A DNA stretch of 64,000 nt from Turicimonas muris (GTDB taxonomy: Bacteria; Pseudomonadota; Gammaproteobacteria; Burkholderiales; Burkholderiaceae_F), in NCBI RefSeq assembly GCF_002221595.1, contig NZ_NHMP01000008.1, positions 43,172 through 107,171 of the forward strand, read 5' to 3'. A program made the translations under genes and the position numbers. Positions 51,075-59,628 of the stretch are shown piece by piece (position 1 is the first letter of the stretch; each line of letters starts with the position of its first letter). The notes under the pieces were generated by a model. The model was not told the DNA's origin, made no database searches, and saw only the letters and a program-made list of their open reading frames with translations.

Positions 51075-52493
51075 CTAGATTTTGGTATTTGCAGCCGATG
51101 CTCCGGAAATTCTTCCAAAAACAAAACAGCTGATTAATGAGTCTCCTCCGAGTCTGTCTTTCCCGTGAATACCGCCCGTGCACTCGCCGGCAGCATACAG
51201 TCTAGGCACCGGCTGACCATCGGTTCGAAGAACTTGCCCTTTGCTGTTAATAGCCAGGCCGCCGCAACAAAAATGCAAATCAAATCTTTCCTTTCCGAAG
51301 TAGAAAGGCGGAGTCAACAGAGGCTGTTTAACAATATTCTTCTCTGCACCCGCACTGGCTTTGGGAATGCTCTCGTTATACTCGCCCAAAGTAGCCTGCA
51401 GCACGGAGGCAGGCACATTCATGGCTTTAGCCATTTCTCGGACGGAATCAGCTTCCTGCACGACCCCAGTCATCAGTTTTTGTTCAAAAGATGAATTTTT
51501 GCGAGTTGTCGAATCGGTGATGACCCACATCGTCTTATCCGGAAGCTTTAAGAACGCGTCGGCAATATATCTAACCTCACTTGCTTCATCAATAAATCTT
51601 TTACCCGAAGAATCAACAAAAATTTCGCCGCCAGAATAGTCAAGCAGGCGCCCTCCGTTCAGCGGAATCAGCTGCATATACTCCATATCCCAGACTTCTG
51701 CGCCGAGAGCTTGAGCCATCTGGATGCCCTCACCCGTGGAGCCGTCATAGGTAAAATTAAAAGCACTAAGCGTGGTTCCTACCGTTTCATCAAGGCGCCG
51801 GTCATAAAGCATTCTCATATTTTGGTTCGCAGAGAAACCGCCGGTAGCCAGAACAACTGCATCGGACATTAGAGGAAGCGAGCGACCATTTTTCTTGTAG
51901 GTTACAGTGCAGCCGCCTTTCTTTTGACAATCAAGAGAAATAACTTCGGCATTCAAGATGATCTGCACACCCAACTGCTTTGCTCTCTTAGCGAGGCAGC
52001 GAATGTATTCCATCCCGCATCTTTTCCCGGCAATTTGATGAGCTCGAGGGAACTTCCCTGACCAGGCTTCATACACCATCGGAAGCCACTTAACTCCCAT
52101 GTCTTCCAACCATTTCCCAGTCCCCGTTGCGGAAGAAACTAGTGTTCTAACCAGTTCAACATCATTGATCCCACCTCCGGTTTCAATGATTTGCTTTTGC
52201 CATAACTCCTCTGAGTCATTGATACCCATTTTCTTCTGTCTTTCCGGATCAACAAAGTTAACGGAACCGCCGGCAAAAGCCGTATGTCCTCCGAGAAAAC
52301 AGGCCTTTTCGAGAACTGTTACTGCTGCAGCGCCATGTTCTTTTGCCGAGATCGCAGCTGCAAGCCCGGCAGCTCCTCCCCCGATCACGATGACGCTATT
52401 GGTTTTCTTTGGTCTTTTGGCTAATACTGCGGGAGAGGCCAGAACAGTCGGCAAAACCAAAGCCAAATGAGTAAATCTTCGCCTATTCAGCAT
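51075..52493 (-). CDS. Tat-exported flavocytochrome c flavoprotein (module B, copy 2)
   Basis: A 472-aa paralogue of the preceding flavoprotein with a twin-arginine-like signal (NRRRFTHLAL, cleavage after ASPAVLA). FAD motif VIVIGGGAAGLAAAISAKEHGA; C-terminal GGIHGKDRLGGDSLIS. The stretch QLIPLNGGRLLDYSGG matches copy 1, but the proton-path region reads DEASEVRYIADA, with the Arg shifted relative to copy 1, and NR becomes DR. Substrate preference may therefore differ from copy 1. Its start overlaps the response-regulator stop by 11 bases, so it is transcribed with the two-component genes. Confidence 0.88.
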   Translation of the reverse strand: MLNRRRFTHLALVLPTVLASPAVLAKRPKKTNSVIVIGGGAAGLAAAISAKEHGAAAVTVLEKACFLGGHTAFAGGSVNFVDPERQKKMGINDSEELWQKQIIETGGGINDVELVRTLVSSATGTGKWLEDMGVKWLPMVYEAWSGKFPRAHQIAGKRCGMEYIRCLAKRAKQLGVQIILNAEVISLDCQKKGGCTVTYKKNGRSLPLMSDAVVLATGGFSANQNMRMLYDRRLDETVGTTLSAFNFTYDGSTGEGIQMAQALGAEVWDMEYMQLIPLNGGRLLDYSGGEIFVDSSGKRFIDEASEVRYIADAFLKLPDKTMWVITDSTTRKNSSFEQKLMTGVVQEADSVREMAKAMNVPASVLQATLGEYNESIPKASAGAEKNIVKQPLLTPPFYFGKERFDLHFCCGGLAINSKGQVLRTDGQPVPRLYAAGECTGGIHGKDRLGGDSLISCFVFGRISGASAANTKI

Positions 52494-53097
52494 CCAACAC
52501 TCCTATGCTCTTCAACAAGAATGCCAGTTCCACCGGGCTTTTGACCTCTAATTTTTCCAACAAATGGCTTCTGTGCATCTTCACGGTTCTTTCCGCGATA
52601 TCCAATTCGTAAGCAATTACCTTGTTGAGTTTTCCTTGAGCCACCCCGACACAGACTTGCTTTTCCCTCGGCGTGAGGCTTTCATAAAGTTCAAGGAGTT
52701 TTTTCTTCTCGCAATTAGACGAAAAGTTCTTCATTGATGCAGTTACAGCCTTCTTCACGGCTGCCTGTAGTTCCTCGGATGTGACATTCTTCTCCAAGAA
52801 ATCTGCAGCTCCTATGCGGAAGGCATGAATCGCCATCGACATATCTCCGTGGCCGGACAAAAAGATAATCGGAAGCTCTACGTGATCTTCGCTCAGCTTT
52901 AACTGAAGTTCCATTCCCGTCATTCCGGGCATCCGTATATCCAGCAAAATACAGCCCGGTACCGAAACATCATCGTTATCTAAAAAACTCTGGGCGCTCT
53001 CATAAGTCTGCGTACACCATCCGGCCATTGTCAGAAGAAAGGCAGTGGATTCTCGTGCCTCTTCGTCATCATCAATTATTCTTACGATCGGCTCCAT
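52483..53097 (-). CDS. LuxR-type response regulator (module B)
   Basis: A 204-aa response regulator. The receiver domain has DDDEEAR, Asp53 in LLDIRMPG and Lys103 in EKNV (the usual Pro is Asn). The LuxR-type C-terminal domain includes LTPREKQVCVGVAQG and VKMHRSHLLEKL. The start is set at ATG 53097, five bases after AAGGAG; two further in-frame start codons just upstream are too close to that site. It overlaps the kinase end by 26 bases and the flavoprotein start by 11. It is the paralogue of the module A regulator. Confidence 0.92.
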   Translation of the reverse strand: MEPIVRIIDDDEEARESTAFLLTMAGWCTQTYESAQSFLDNDDVSVPGCILLDIRMPGMTGMELQLKLSEDHVELPIIFLSGHGDMSMAIHAFRIGAADFLEKNVTSEELQAAVKKAVTASMKNFSSNCEKKKLLELYESLTPREKQVCVGVAQGKLNKVIAYELDIAERTVKMHRSHLLEKLEVKSPVELAFLLKSIGVLDAE

Positions 53098-54871
53098 CAT
53101 CACTCCTTTTTTCTATTACAAACGCAGCGCAAATTCCCTGCGGTTCTATTTGACTGAAACTCAAAGAGGCGCCATGAGAATCGCATAGGCCTCGAACCAA
53201 CGATAATCCAATTCCCAATCCGTCATCTTTCACGCTGTCGCCCATCTGCCTGAGTCTAAGAAATTCTTGTGGGGAAAGTTTCGGTCCGTTGTCTCTAACG
53301 CTCACCCTCCAGCACTTCCCTTCATCTTCAATGGACAAAACAATCTGCGGATCTTTGACTTTTTTCACCTCAGAGCAAGCGTTTTTCAGCAAGTTGACCA
53401 TAATTAGCTCCAGCTCAAGAGGCTGGCCGTATACTTCAGCCTTGGCAGGAACCTTCAGCCGGATTGGAATATCAGCAAATGCCGAACCCTTCGCGCTAGT
53501 CAACGCCCTCTTGGCAATTTCAGCCAAATCTACCAATTCAAACTGTCCTCTTTTGTTTTTAGCGTAGGATCGAACTCGGCCGACAATATCGGCTATTCGC
53601 TTCGTATTCTTCTCAATGTGCTGTATAGCCTCCGAGCTTACCTTGTCGAGCCTTTCCTGTTTATTCATATACATCTTCAGGCCGCTTGTGAAATTACCGA
53701 TTGCCAACAACGGCTGCTGGAGCTCATGAGCCAACATTCCTGACATTTGAGAAATTACGCCGAATTTTTCCATTTGAGCCAGCTGTTTTCCTTTTTCTCT
53801 TGCATCTCTTTCAGCTCTAATTTTTTCTTTGAGAGCTGACTTGAGCTGTCGAGTCCTCCAAGCCACGGCAGAACGCAAATAAATCTCATTGACAATTAAG
53901 ATAAGAACAATACCGGCAATTATCAAAATGACATTCTTGAATCGCTGCCAAAGGGCGGAAAGGGACTGCTCCTTGAGATAGGAATAAGGCCCAATCTTGA
54001 GATCTTGATACAGCTGGTTGACCTTAGAGAACTTCTGGCTGATGGTCCACTCGCTGTTATTAATGCTCGGCATGGAAAGAAGAGCCGAAGTCACTTCCCA
54101 AACAAGTTTCGGATCTGTATTTTCTCCCGTAGACAAAACAATTCCGGGGTAAAGTTCCGTTGAATGTGAACACTTCAAAGACTCCTTGTCTTTAGGAGAA
54201 ATGATTTTGAAATCTTCCGTGCTGACCAAACCTTCCTTTTCCAGCTTTTCTAGCAAACAAGCGGAAAAGACCCCAACATCAGCTTTACCTGCTGCAAGAA
54301 TAGCCAAAGAATCCGGAAACTGGAAATGAGAAAAGATAACTTTCGAGAAAAACTTATCCGGATCGTATCCCTCTTTGGCAATCTCGTGGGTGCCAATCAG
54401 CCATCCGTCAAATGAATTAGGCTGAGAAGCGACAGCTACTTTCCCTTTCAGCGACGGAATATCTTTTAGATCTTCGCGGGATTTCCGGGCAATAAAAACG
54501 CTGCCGACGGATTCGGAAGGATTATCTGAGAACACGCTTTTTGAAGTAACCACGTGGTTGTAGCCTAAAACTTGGTGAAGCTCTTGAAAGGTTCCTGCCG
54601 AAGAGAAAACGAAATCTGCTTTTGACTGTTCAACGGAAGCCACAGGTTTCAATGTATTGAGATGAACCAAACTCCAGCGAATCTGAGGGAACTTCTGCTT
54701 AAGATATTCCATTGTCGGCAGAATCAATTCCCGTTCAACTTCCGGATTAAAAGAGTCCAGCAAACCAATGGAGACAACTGCTTCCGGCTCTTTTTCTGCG
54801 TGGGCAGGCACAAAAGAAAGAGCCAGAAGCAATAAGATCGCTGGGATATATCGAATAATTCTTTTCATCAT
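53072..54871 (-). CDS. Sensor histidine kinase with periplasmic PhnD-like domain (module B)
   Basis: A 599-aa kinase homologous to the module A sensor. Signal peptide (to about residue 25), periplasmic phosphonate-binding-like domain (about 30-290; VSIGLLDSFNPEVE), one membrane helix at about 310-332, then LAHELQQPLLAIGNF with the phospho-acceptor His near 381. N-box MVNLLKNACSEV, G1 VRDNGPKL, and G2 GLGIGLSLVRG. Unlike module A the D-x-G motif is intact. A pair of ATG codons begins the gene; the first is used. It probably detects a small acidic ligand in the periplasm and controls the flavoproteins downstream. Confidence 0.9.
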   Translation of the reverse strand: MMKRIIRYIPAILLLLALSFVPAHAEKEPEAVVSIGLLDSFNPEVERELILPTMEYLKQKFPQIRWSLVHLNTLKPVASVEQSKADFVFSSAGTFQELHQVLGYNHVVTSKSVFSDNPSESVGSVFIARKSREDLKDIPSLKGKVAVASQPNSFDGWLIGTHEIAKEGYDPDKFFSKVIFSHFQFPDSLAILAAGKADVGVFSACLLEKLEKEGLVSTEDFKIISPKDKESLKCSHSTELYPGIVLSTGENTDPKLVWEVTSALLSMPSINNSEWTISQKFSKVNQLYQDLKIGPYSYLKEQSLSALWQRFKNVILIIAGIVLILIVNEIYLRSAVAWRTRQLKSALKEKIRAERDAREKGKQLAQMEKFGVISQMSGMLAHELQQPLLAIGNFTSGLKMYMNKQERLDKVSSEAIQHIEKNTKRIADIVGRVRSYAKNKRGQFELVDLAEIAKRALTSAKGSAFADIPIRLKVPAKAEVYGQPLELELIMVNLLKNACSEVKKVKDPQIVLSIEDEGKCWRVSVRDNGPKLSPQEFLRLRQMGDSVKDDGLGIGLSLVRGLCDSHGASLSFSQIEPQGICAAFVIEKRSDDGADRKNN

Positions 54872-54929
54872 TATTCGAGATTACCACCAGGAAATTTTTT
54901 TTGAATAGAGGATAACCCAAGCCAAAAAT

Positions 54930-54948
54930 AAAGTATCTCGTATACTTT
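54930..54948. promoter_or_regulatory. Inverted repeat between kinase B and enoyl-CoA hydratase genes
   Basis: AAAGTAT (54930-54936) and ATACTTT (54942-54948) are perfect 7-base arms around CTCGT. A second small palindrome ACCATAATGGT lies at 54974-54984. Both are in the 179-base divergent gap, about 60-110 bases from the two starts. They are candidate operators for one or both genes. Confidence 0.4.
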
Positions 54949-55050
54949 CGTCACGCACTTCCCGATAGTTAAGACCATAATGGTGAGTTTTCAGACTACA
55001 TCCTTTAAAACATCTTCAGAATAAAAAGAATATTGTGGAGTTAAAAAAAA

Positions 55051-55803
55051 ATGCCTGTTGTTACTACAATTGAAGATAAGACCGCTCGGCTCTCTATCCA
55101 GCGTCCGGCCAAAAGAAACACTCTCGATATCGAGATGTGCAATGAATTAAAAAAGCAGCTCTTGGAATGCAATGAAGACAATGCCGTTCGATCGATTGTC
55201 ATTTCAGGTGAAACCAATGTGTTCTGCGCCGGTTTAGACATTGATGAGATGCTCAACAAGCCTCAAGAAATCCTAAAAGCCTTCCAGAAAGTGATCGATG
55301 CATTGGACTATGTCGAAAAGCCGATACTAGCTGCTGTGACAGGTCCTGCCGTCGCTGAAGGCGTCGCGCTTCTTTATCACTGTGATTTAGTGTTCTGCGG
55401 AGAACACGCCTTATTTTCCCTGCCGAATATTGCTCTTGGCAAAACACCGTTGTACGGCATCAGCCTTCTCGCGGTTAAGAGCGCCGGATACAAACTTGCA
55501 GCACAGAAGATTCTTCTTTCTGAACCTATCAGTCCTTCCGAGGCCATTGCCATGGGCATTATCAATCATGTCCTCGAAGACGACAAAGTTCTCCCTCAGA
55601 CTTTCCTGGCTGCAACCCGCTTAGGTAATCTTCCTCCTAAAGCGCTGAATGCTACCAAACGTCTTTTGAAGGCAGCGTACTTGTCGGGAACAAAGGAACA
55701 AAAAGAGCTTGAACAAGAAACTTTTGACCAATTAGTTGACGGCGCAGAAATGAAAGAAGCCTTTAACGCATTTATGGAAAAAAGAAAACCAAATTTTGAT
55801 TAA
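55051..55803 (+). CDS. Enoyl-CoA hydratase/isomerase family protein
   Basis: A 250-aa crotonase-fold protein acting on an acyl-CoA. CoA-binding stretch RPAKRNTLDIEMCNEL near residue 13, oxyanion-hole region GETNVFCAGLDIDEML near 51, and AAVTGPAVAEGVALLYHCDLVF near 91-112, where Glu is expected for hydratases; AVAEGVALL retains a Glu. The exact reaction cannot be deduced. It is monocistronic, divergent from module B and convergent with the thioesterase gene. GTGGAG lies upstream of the start. Confidence 0.88.
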   Translation: MPVVTTIEDKTARLSIQRPAKRNTLDIEMCNELKKQLLECNEDNAVRSIVISGETNVFCAGLDIDEMLNKPQEILKAFQKVIDALDYVEKPILAAVTGPAVAEGVALLYHCDLVFCGEHALFSLPNIALGKTPLYGISLLAVKSAGYKLAAQKILLSEPISPSEAIAMGIINHVLEDDKVLPQTFLAATRLGNLPPKALNATKRLLKAAYLSGTKEQKELEQETFDQLVDGAEMKEAFNAFMEKRKPNFD

Positions 55804-55822
55804 GCCGTAGAAGTAAGAAGAA

Positions 55823-55857
55823 TTTGGGTCGTGTTCTCCAGCGAGACCACGACCTAA
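55823..55857. terminator. Hairpin terminator between enoyl-CoA hydratase and thioesterase genes
   Basis: GGTCGTG (55827-55833) pairs with CACGACC (55848-55854), with an inner TCTC/GAGA stem around CAGC. The gap is between convergent genes, and the minus-strand side continues with a T-rich CAAATTCTTCTT, so it probably ends both. Confidence 0.6.
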
Positions 55858-55880
55858 TTAGTTGATCTATTTTCAGCTCA

Positions 55881-56372
55881 TTAATTCTTGTCAGGCACCT
55901 GCTGACGAACATGAGGAAGAATGTCTCTGTTCGGAACAGCAGTATTTTCTTCGTCAGGTCTGTCAACCGGTTGCGGTCTGCCATCCGGTCCGATAGCAAC
56001 GTATACCAGCTGAGCTTCGGTCACTTTCACAATCTTATGATTGTCTTTGTGAAGTCTTTCTGCAAAAACCTCTACGTCAACGGTGACAGAGGTTCGGCCT
56101 ACTTTCAGGATTCTTCCGTAGAAAGAGACAACGTCACCGACCCATACCGGCTCTTTGAAAACGAAGTTGGTTACTGCAACGGTGGTGCATCTGCAGCGTG
56201 CTCTGCGGGCTGCAACGGAAGCTCCTGCCAAGTCTACCTGGCTCATAATCCAGCCGCCGAAAACATCGCCATACTGATTGGTATCAGGAGGCATCGGCAT
56301 CACTCTGAAAGTTACATCGCAATCAGGAAGTGACGGAACTTGATTGTCTTTTTTGTTTGAATTGTCTGCCAT
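55881..56372 (-). CDS. Acyl-CoA thioesterase, YciA-like hotdog fold
   Basis: A 163-aa hotdog thioesterase that hydrolyses acyl-CoAs. The catalytic region reads NQYGDVFGGWIMSQVDLAGA, with the conserved Asn and Asp of the YciA/ACOT group, followed by FVFKEPVWVGDVVSFYG. It has a C-terminal extension of about 35 residues rich in Pro, Asp and Arg. The start is set at ATG 56372 with GGAG seven bases before; an in-frame ATG 39 bases upstream is unlikely. Substrate not determinable. Confidence 0.9.
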   Translation of the reverse strand: MADNSNKKDNQVPSLPDCDVTFRVMPMPPDTNQYGDVFGGWIMSQVDLAGASVAARRARCRCTTVAVTNFVFKEPVWVGDVVSFYGRILKVGRTSVTVDVEVFAERLHKDNHKIVKVTEAQLVYVAIGPDGRPQPVDRPDEENTAVPNRDILPHVRQQVPDKN

Positions 56373-56467
56373 AAGTTCTCCAAAATTTAGCTTTTGGATT
56401 TTAGCCTTCATTGATAGTCAAAATGTATACTTTAGACCTAGATTTAAATTAGACGGGAAATGCGACT

Positions 56468-57202
56468 ATGCCTATGATCGAGATAAAAAATGTCAGCAAG
56501 TGGTACGGAGACTTTCAAGTTCTCCGCAATTGCTCCACATCGGTCGAAAAAGGCGAAGTTGTCGTTATCTGCGGGCCTTCCGGCTCCGGAAAATCCACCC
56601 TGATTAAGACCGTCAACGCCCTTGAGCCGTTCCAAAGCGGAAGCATTTTCGTAAATGGGGTCGATGTCGGTGCTCCTAGTGTCGATCTGCCTAAACTGCG
56701 CTCTCACGTCGGCATGGTTTTTCAGCATTTCGAACTCTTTCCTCATTTGACCATTTGCGACAACCTTACTCTTGCGCAAATGAAGGTCCTGAAAAGAACT
56801 CGCGATGAAGCCATTGAAAGAGGTTTAAAACTGCTTGATCGAGTCGGTCTCGCCAAGCACGCCCATAAATTTCCAATGCAGCTGTCCGGCGGTCAGCAGC
56901 AGCGCGTCGCAATCGCTCGAGCTCTAGCAATGGATCCGATCTGCATGCTCTTTGACGAACCGACTTCCGCTCTCGACCCGGAAATGATTAACGAAGTGCT
57001 GGATGTTATGGTTGAGCTGGCTAAAGAAGGCATGACCATGATGGTAGTTACTCATGAAATGGGCTTTGCACGTAAGGTTGCAGATAAAGTCGTTTTCATG
57101 GACGCAGGCGAAATTGTTGAAGAAGCTCCGAAAGAAGAGTTCTTCTCTACTCCACGAAGCGAGAGAGCACAGGCTTTCTTAGCAAAAATTCTCAATCATT
57201 AA
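56468..57202 (+). CDS. Amino-acid ABC transporter ATPase, GlnQ-like (orphan)
   Basis: A 244-aa ATPase of the polar amino-acid uptake family. Walker [19 protein letters not shown] near residue 35, signature [15 protein letters not shown] and Walker [15 protein letters not shown], followed by [15 protein letters not shown], a hallmark of GlnQ/GltL/HisP-like proteins. No permease or binding protein is adjacent; the next gene is kdsD after a 172-base gap. It may pair with a permease encoded elsewhere, or be a displaced remnant of such a cluster. Confidence 0.92.
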   Translation: MPMIEIKNVSKWYGDFQVLRNCSTSVEKGEVVVICGPSGSGKSTLIKTVNALEPFQSGSIFVNGVDVGAPSVDLPKLRSHVGMVFQHFELFPHLTICDNLTLAQMKVLKRTRDEAIERGLKLLDRVGLAKHAHKFPMQLSGGQQQRVAIARALAMDPICMLFDEPTSALDPEMINEVLDVMVELAKEGMTMMVVTHEMGFARKVADKVVFMDAGEIVEEAPKEEFFSTPRSERAQAFLAKILNH

Positions 57203-57240
57203 TTGTCTTTTGACACGGCGCCGGGACACAGTTTTGACAG

Positions 57241-57270
57241 GCTTTTTGTTTATGCGCAAGCGCAAAAAGC
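57241..57270. other. Inverted repeat upstream of kdsD
   Basis: GCTTTTTG (57241-57248) and CAAAAAGC (57263-57270) flank a 14-base loop containing GCGC and GCG. No run of T follows on the plus strand. It may be a terminator-like structure for the ABC ATPase (about 40 bases past its stop) or an upstream element for the kdsD operon. A TATAAT sits at 57338 without a convincing -35. Confidence 0.4.
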
Positions 57271-57374
57271 GGGCTTCAGTTTTCAACTTTTTTTACTAAG
57301 TTAAGAGGCTCCTAAGGAGACTTCTTTTCCTCCCGACTATAATTCATCCTTAACCTATTTTTTGCGAAACAAAA

Positions 57375-58358
57375 ATGAACGGAACCTCTTCAACAAAAGG
57401 GATCTTCGAACTCGGCAAAGCAGTTCTTCAAGCTGAAGCTCAAGCCATCTGCCACCTCTCCGACACTCTCAATGAAAACTTCATTAAGGCTGTTCAAATC
57501 CTCTTAGCCTGTAAGGGGCGCGTCGTTGTCAGCGGGGTCGGCAAGAGCGGCCATATTGCCCGCAAGATAGCTGCGACTTTAGCCTCCACCGGTACACCGG
57601 CATTTTTTGTTCATGCCGCTGAAGCCGCCCACGGCGACTTGGGAATGATCACCAAAGAAGACGTCGTCATTGCTATTTCGTACTCCGGTTCGAGTTCCGA
57701 ACTTTTGGCGATTGTTCCGACGATTGTTCGAGAGGGCACACCAATTATCGCTATTACCGGTTCCGATTCAAATCCGTTAGCCAATCATGCAACGGTTAAC
57801 CTGAATATTCATGTTGAACGTGAAGCCTGCCCTCTGAATTTGGCACCTACCTCTTCCACCACCGTAACCTTAGCACTCGGTGATGCCTTAGCCGTTGCCT
57901 GCTTAGACGCTAAAGGTTTCGGACCGGAAGATTTTGCAAGATCTCATCCGGGCGGAGCTTTGGGACGCCGCTTACTCACACATGTCAAGGATGTCATGAG
58001 AACGGGAGACGATCTCCCTGTTGTTAAAGACAGTGCCTCCGTCCTCGATGCCGTGAAAGAAATTACGCGCAAGAAGATTGGCATGACTGCCATCACCAAT
58101 GAAGCCAATGAAGTCGTCGGAATTTTCACTGAAGGCGACTTAAGAAGACTCATTGAAAAAGTCGGCGATATCCGTCCAATCTCTATCGCCTCCGTGATGA
58201 CGAAGCATCCGTCAACAACAACCGCAGATGCTTTGGCAATGGAAGCCGCCAAAGTCCTTGAAACAACTTTGCGCAATCAGCTTCTGGTGGTAGATAAAGA
58301 CAACAAACTTATCGGTGCCCTTCATATTCACGATCTCATGACGGCAAAGGTGATCTAA
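57375..58358 (+). CDS. kdsD: Arabinose-5-phosphate isomerase
   Basis: Converts ribulose-5-phosphate to arabinose-5-phosphate, the first step of Kdo synthesis. It has 327 aa. An SIS domain (about 40-175; VVSGVGKSGHIARKIAATLASTG) is followed by two CBS domains (about 205-265 and 272-325). The sequence LNLAPTSSTTVTLALGDALA is typical. The last base of its stop overlaps the kdsC start. It begins the long Kdo-LPS export operon, with an upstream TATAAT and a hairpin at 57241. Related GutQ is unlikely given the kdsC-lpt context. Confidence 0.95.
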   Translation: MNGTSSTKGIFELGKAVLQAEAQAICHLSDTLNENFIKAVQILLACKGRVVVSGVGKSGHIARKIAATLASTGTPAFFVHAAEAAHGDLGMITKEDVVIAISYSGSSSELLAIVPTIVREGTPIIAITGSDSNPLANHATVNLNIHVEREACPLNLAPTSSTTVTLALGDALAVACLDAKGFGPEDFARSHPGGALGRRLLTHVKDVMRTGDDLPVVKDSASVLDAVKEITRKKIGMTAITNEANEVVGIFTEGDLRRLIEKVGDIRPISIASVMTKHPSTTTADALAMEAAKVLETTLRNQLLVVDKDNKLIGALHIHDLMTAKVI

Positions 58359-58888
58359 TGGAAATTCAAGAAATTGCTAAACAGATTAAGCTAGTTATTC
58401 TTGATGTCGACGGTGTCCTGAGCGACGGCTGCATCAATATCAGCGGAGACGGAGAGCTTTTTAAGTCTTTCTTTGTACGTGACGGATTGGGAATTAAATT
58501 TCTTCAAGACGCCGGCATTGCGGTGGCTATTTGTACCGGCCGCACTTCCGATATCGTCGAAGAAAGGGCAAGAGAGCTCGGCATCAAGCTCGTCATGCAG
58601 GGCGAAAAAGACAAACGGGTCGGTTTTACCAACATTTGCATACAAGCCAATGTTGAGCCGCAGAATGTTGCTTACATGGGAGACGATATTCCGGACCTCT
58701 GCTTGTTCCCGTTAGTCGGGTTAGCATGTGCTCCATGTGATGCCGCACCAATAGCATTATCTAAAGCTGCTTGGGTCTCCACATATCCGGGCGGCAGAGG
58801 GGCAGTTCGCGAATTAGCCGAATTTATTCTAAACTCACAAGATAAATTTGCTTCCGTTGTTCAAAAACGCTTTGGGATTGAAATCTAG
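58358..58888 (+). CDS. kdsC: 3-deoxy-D-manno-octulosonate 8-phosphate phosphatase
   Basis: A HAD-superfamily phosphatase releasing Kdo from Kdo-8-phosphate. It has 176 aa. Motif I LVILDVDGVLSDG carries the DxD pair; motif II lies in ICTGRTSDIVEERA; the Lys and GDDIPDLCLF motif IV follow. It overlaps kdsD by one base and is 3 bases before lptC. Length and motifs are normal for the short tetrameric KdsC. Confidence 0.95.
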   Translation: MEIQEIAKQIKLVILDVDGVLSDGCINISGDGELFKSFFVRDGLGIKFLQDAGIAVAICTGRTSDIVEERARELGIKLVMQGEKDKRVGFTNICIQANVEPQNVAYMGDDIPDLCLFPLVGLACAPCDAAPIALSKAAWVSTYPGGRGAVRELAEFILNSQDKFASVVQKRFGIEI

Positions 58889-58891
58889 TTA

Positions 58892-59509
58892 ATGAGAGAT
58901 CGTCTTACTTCCATCATCGCTGTTGCACTCCTGCTTACCTTGGTAGGCATGAGCTATTGGTATTCCGTTAAAGCAGAAATGGAAGGCCAAGGCCATCTCT
59001 CCGATCTAAATTCTCCTGACTTTATTGCTCACGATATTACAGTGACCAAATTTGATAAATCCGGGGGAGCCTCATATAAAGTATTTGCTAAACGAATAGA
59101 TCACTATTCGGACGGCCATGCCACAGCTGAATTTCCTGAGTACTACTCCCTTAACCCAAACGAGCCCCAGGTAACGGCCCGTTCTGATTCCGGTGAAATG
59201 GTCTCCGGCGGAGAAACACTTCATTTCTATAACAATGTTGATATCCGTCAGCAAGCACATGGCGACAAGCCCGCGAGCCGCCTAGAAACAAGCCAGCTTG
59301 ACGCCTACCCGGATGAAGATGTTTACTCTTCTGACAAGCCGGTCACGCTGACAAGAGGGAGCGATATCTCCAAAGGTATTGGGATGGACTTTGACAATGT
59401 TGAGCGCACTTTCAAATTGCGTTCAAGGGTTCAAAGTGAATTTATGCCCCGCTCCATTCAATCCGGCTTGAATAAGAACGAAAGTCAGGCATCGAAAAAC
59501 GCTCAGTAA
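58892..59509 (+). CDS. lptC: LPS export system protein LptC
   Basis: A bitopic inner-membrane protein of 205 aa that passes LPS from LptB2FG to LptA. A single N-terminal membrane helix (about 7-24, SIIAVALLLTLVGMSYWYSV) precedes a periplasmic beta-jellyroll (about 40-190). Identity within the family is low, so the call relies on the helix, the LptC pattern DFIAHDITVTKFDKSG and its place between kdsC and lptA. It is slightly longer than E. coli LptC, with a hydrophilic C-terminal tail. Confidence 0.87.
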   Translation: MRDRLTSIIAVALLLTLVGMSYWYSVKAEMEGQGHLSDLNSPDFIAHDITVTKFDKSGGASYKVFAKRIDHYSDGHATAEFPEYYSLNPNEPQVTARSDSGEMVSGGETLHFYNNVDIRQQAHGDKPASRLETSQLDAYPDEDVYSSDKPVTLTRGSDISKGIGMDFDNVERTFKLRSRVQSEFMPRSIQSGLNKNESQASKNAQ

Positions 59510-59628
59510 TTCCGCTCATTCGTTTCTCGGGCCACAAATCGAGAAAAAGTCTTTCATACCAATTTCCTAAAAAGAAATTACAATAGACAGGATTTACGAG
59601 AATTGGACAACTATATAAAGCCACTAAA

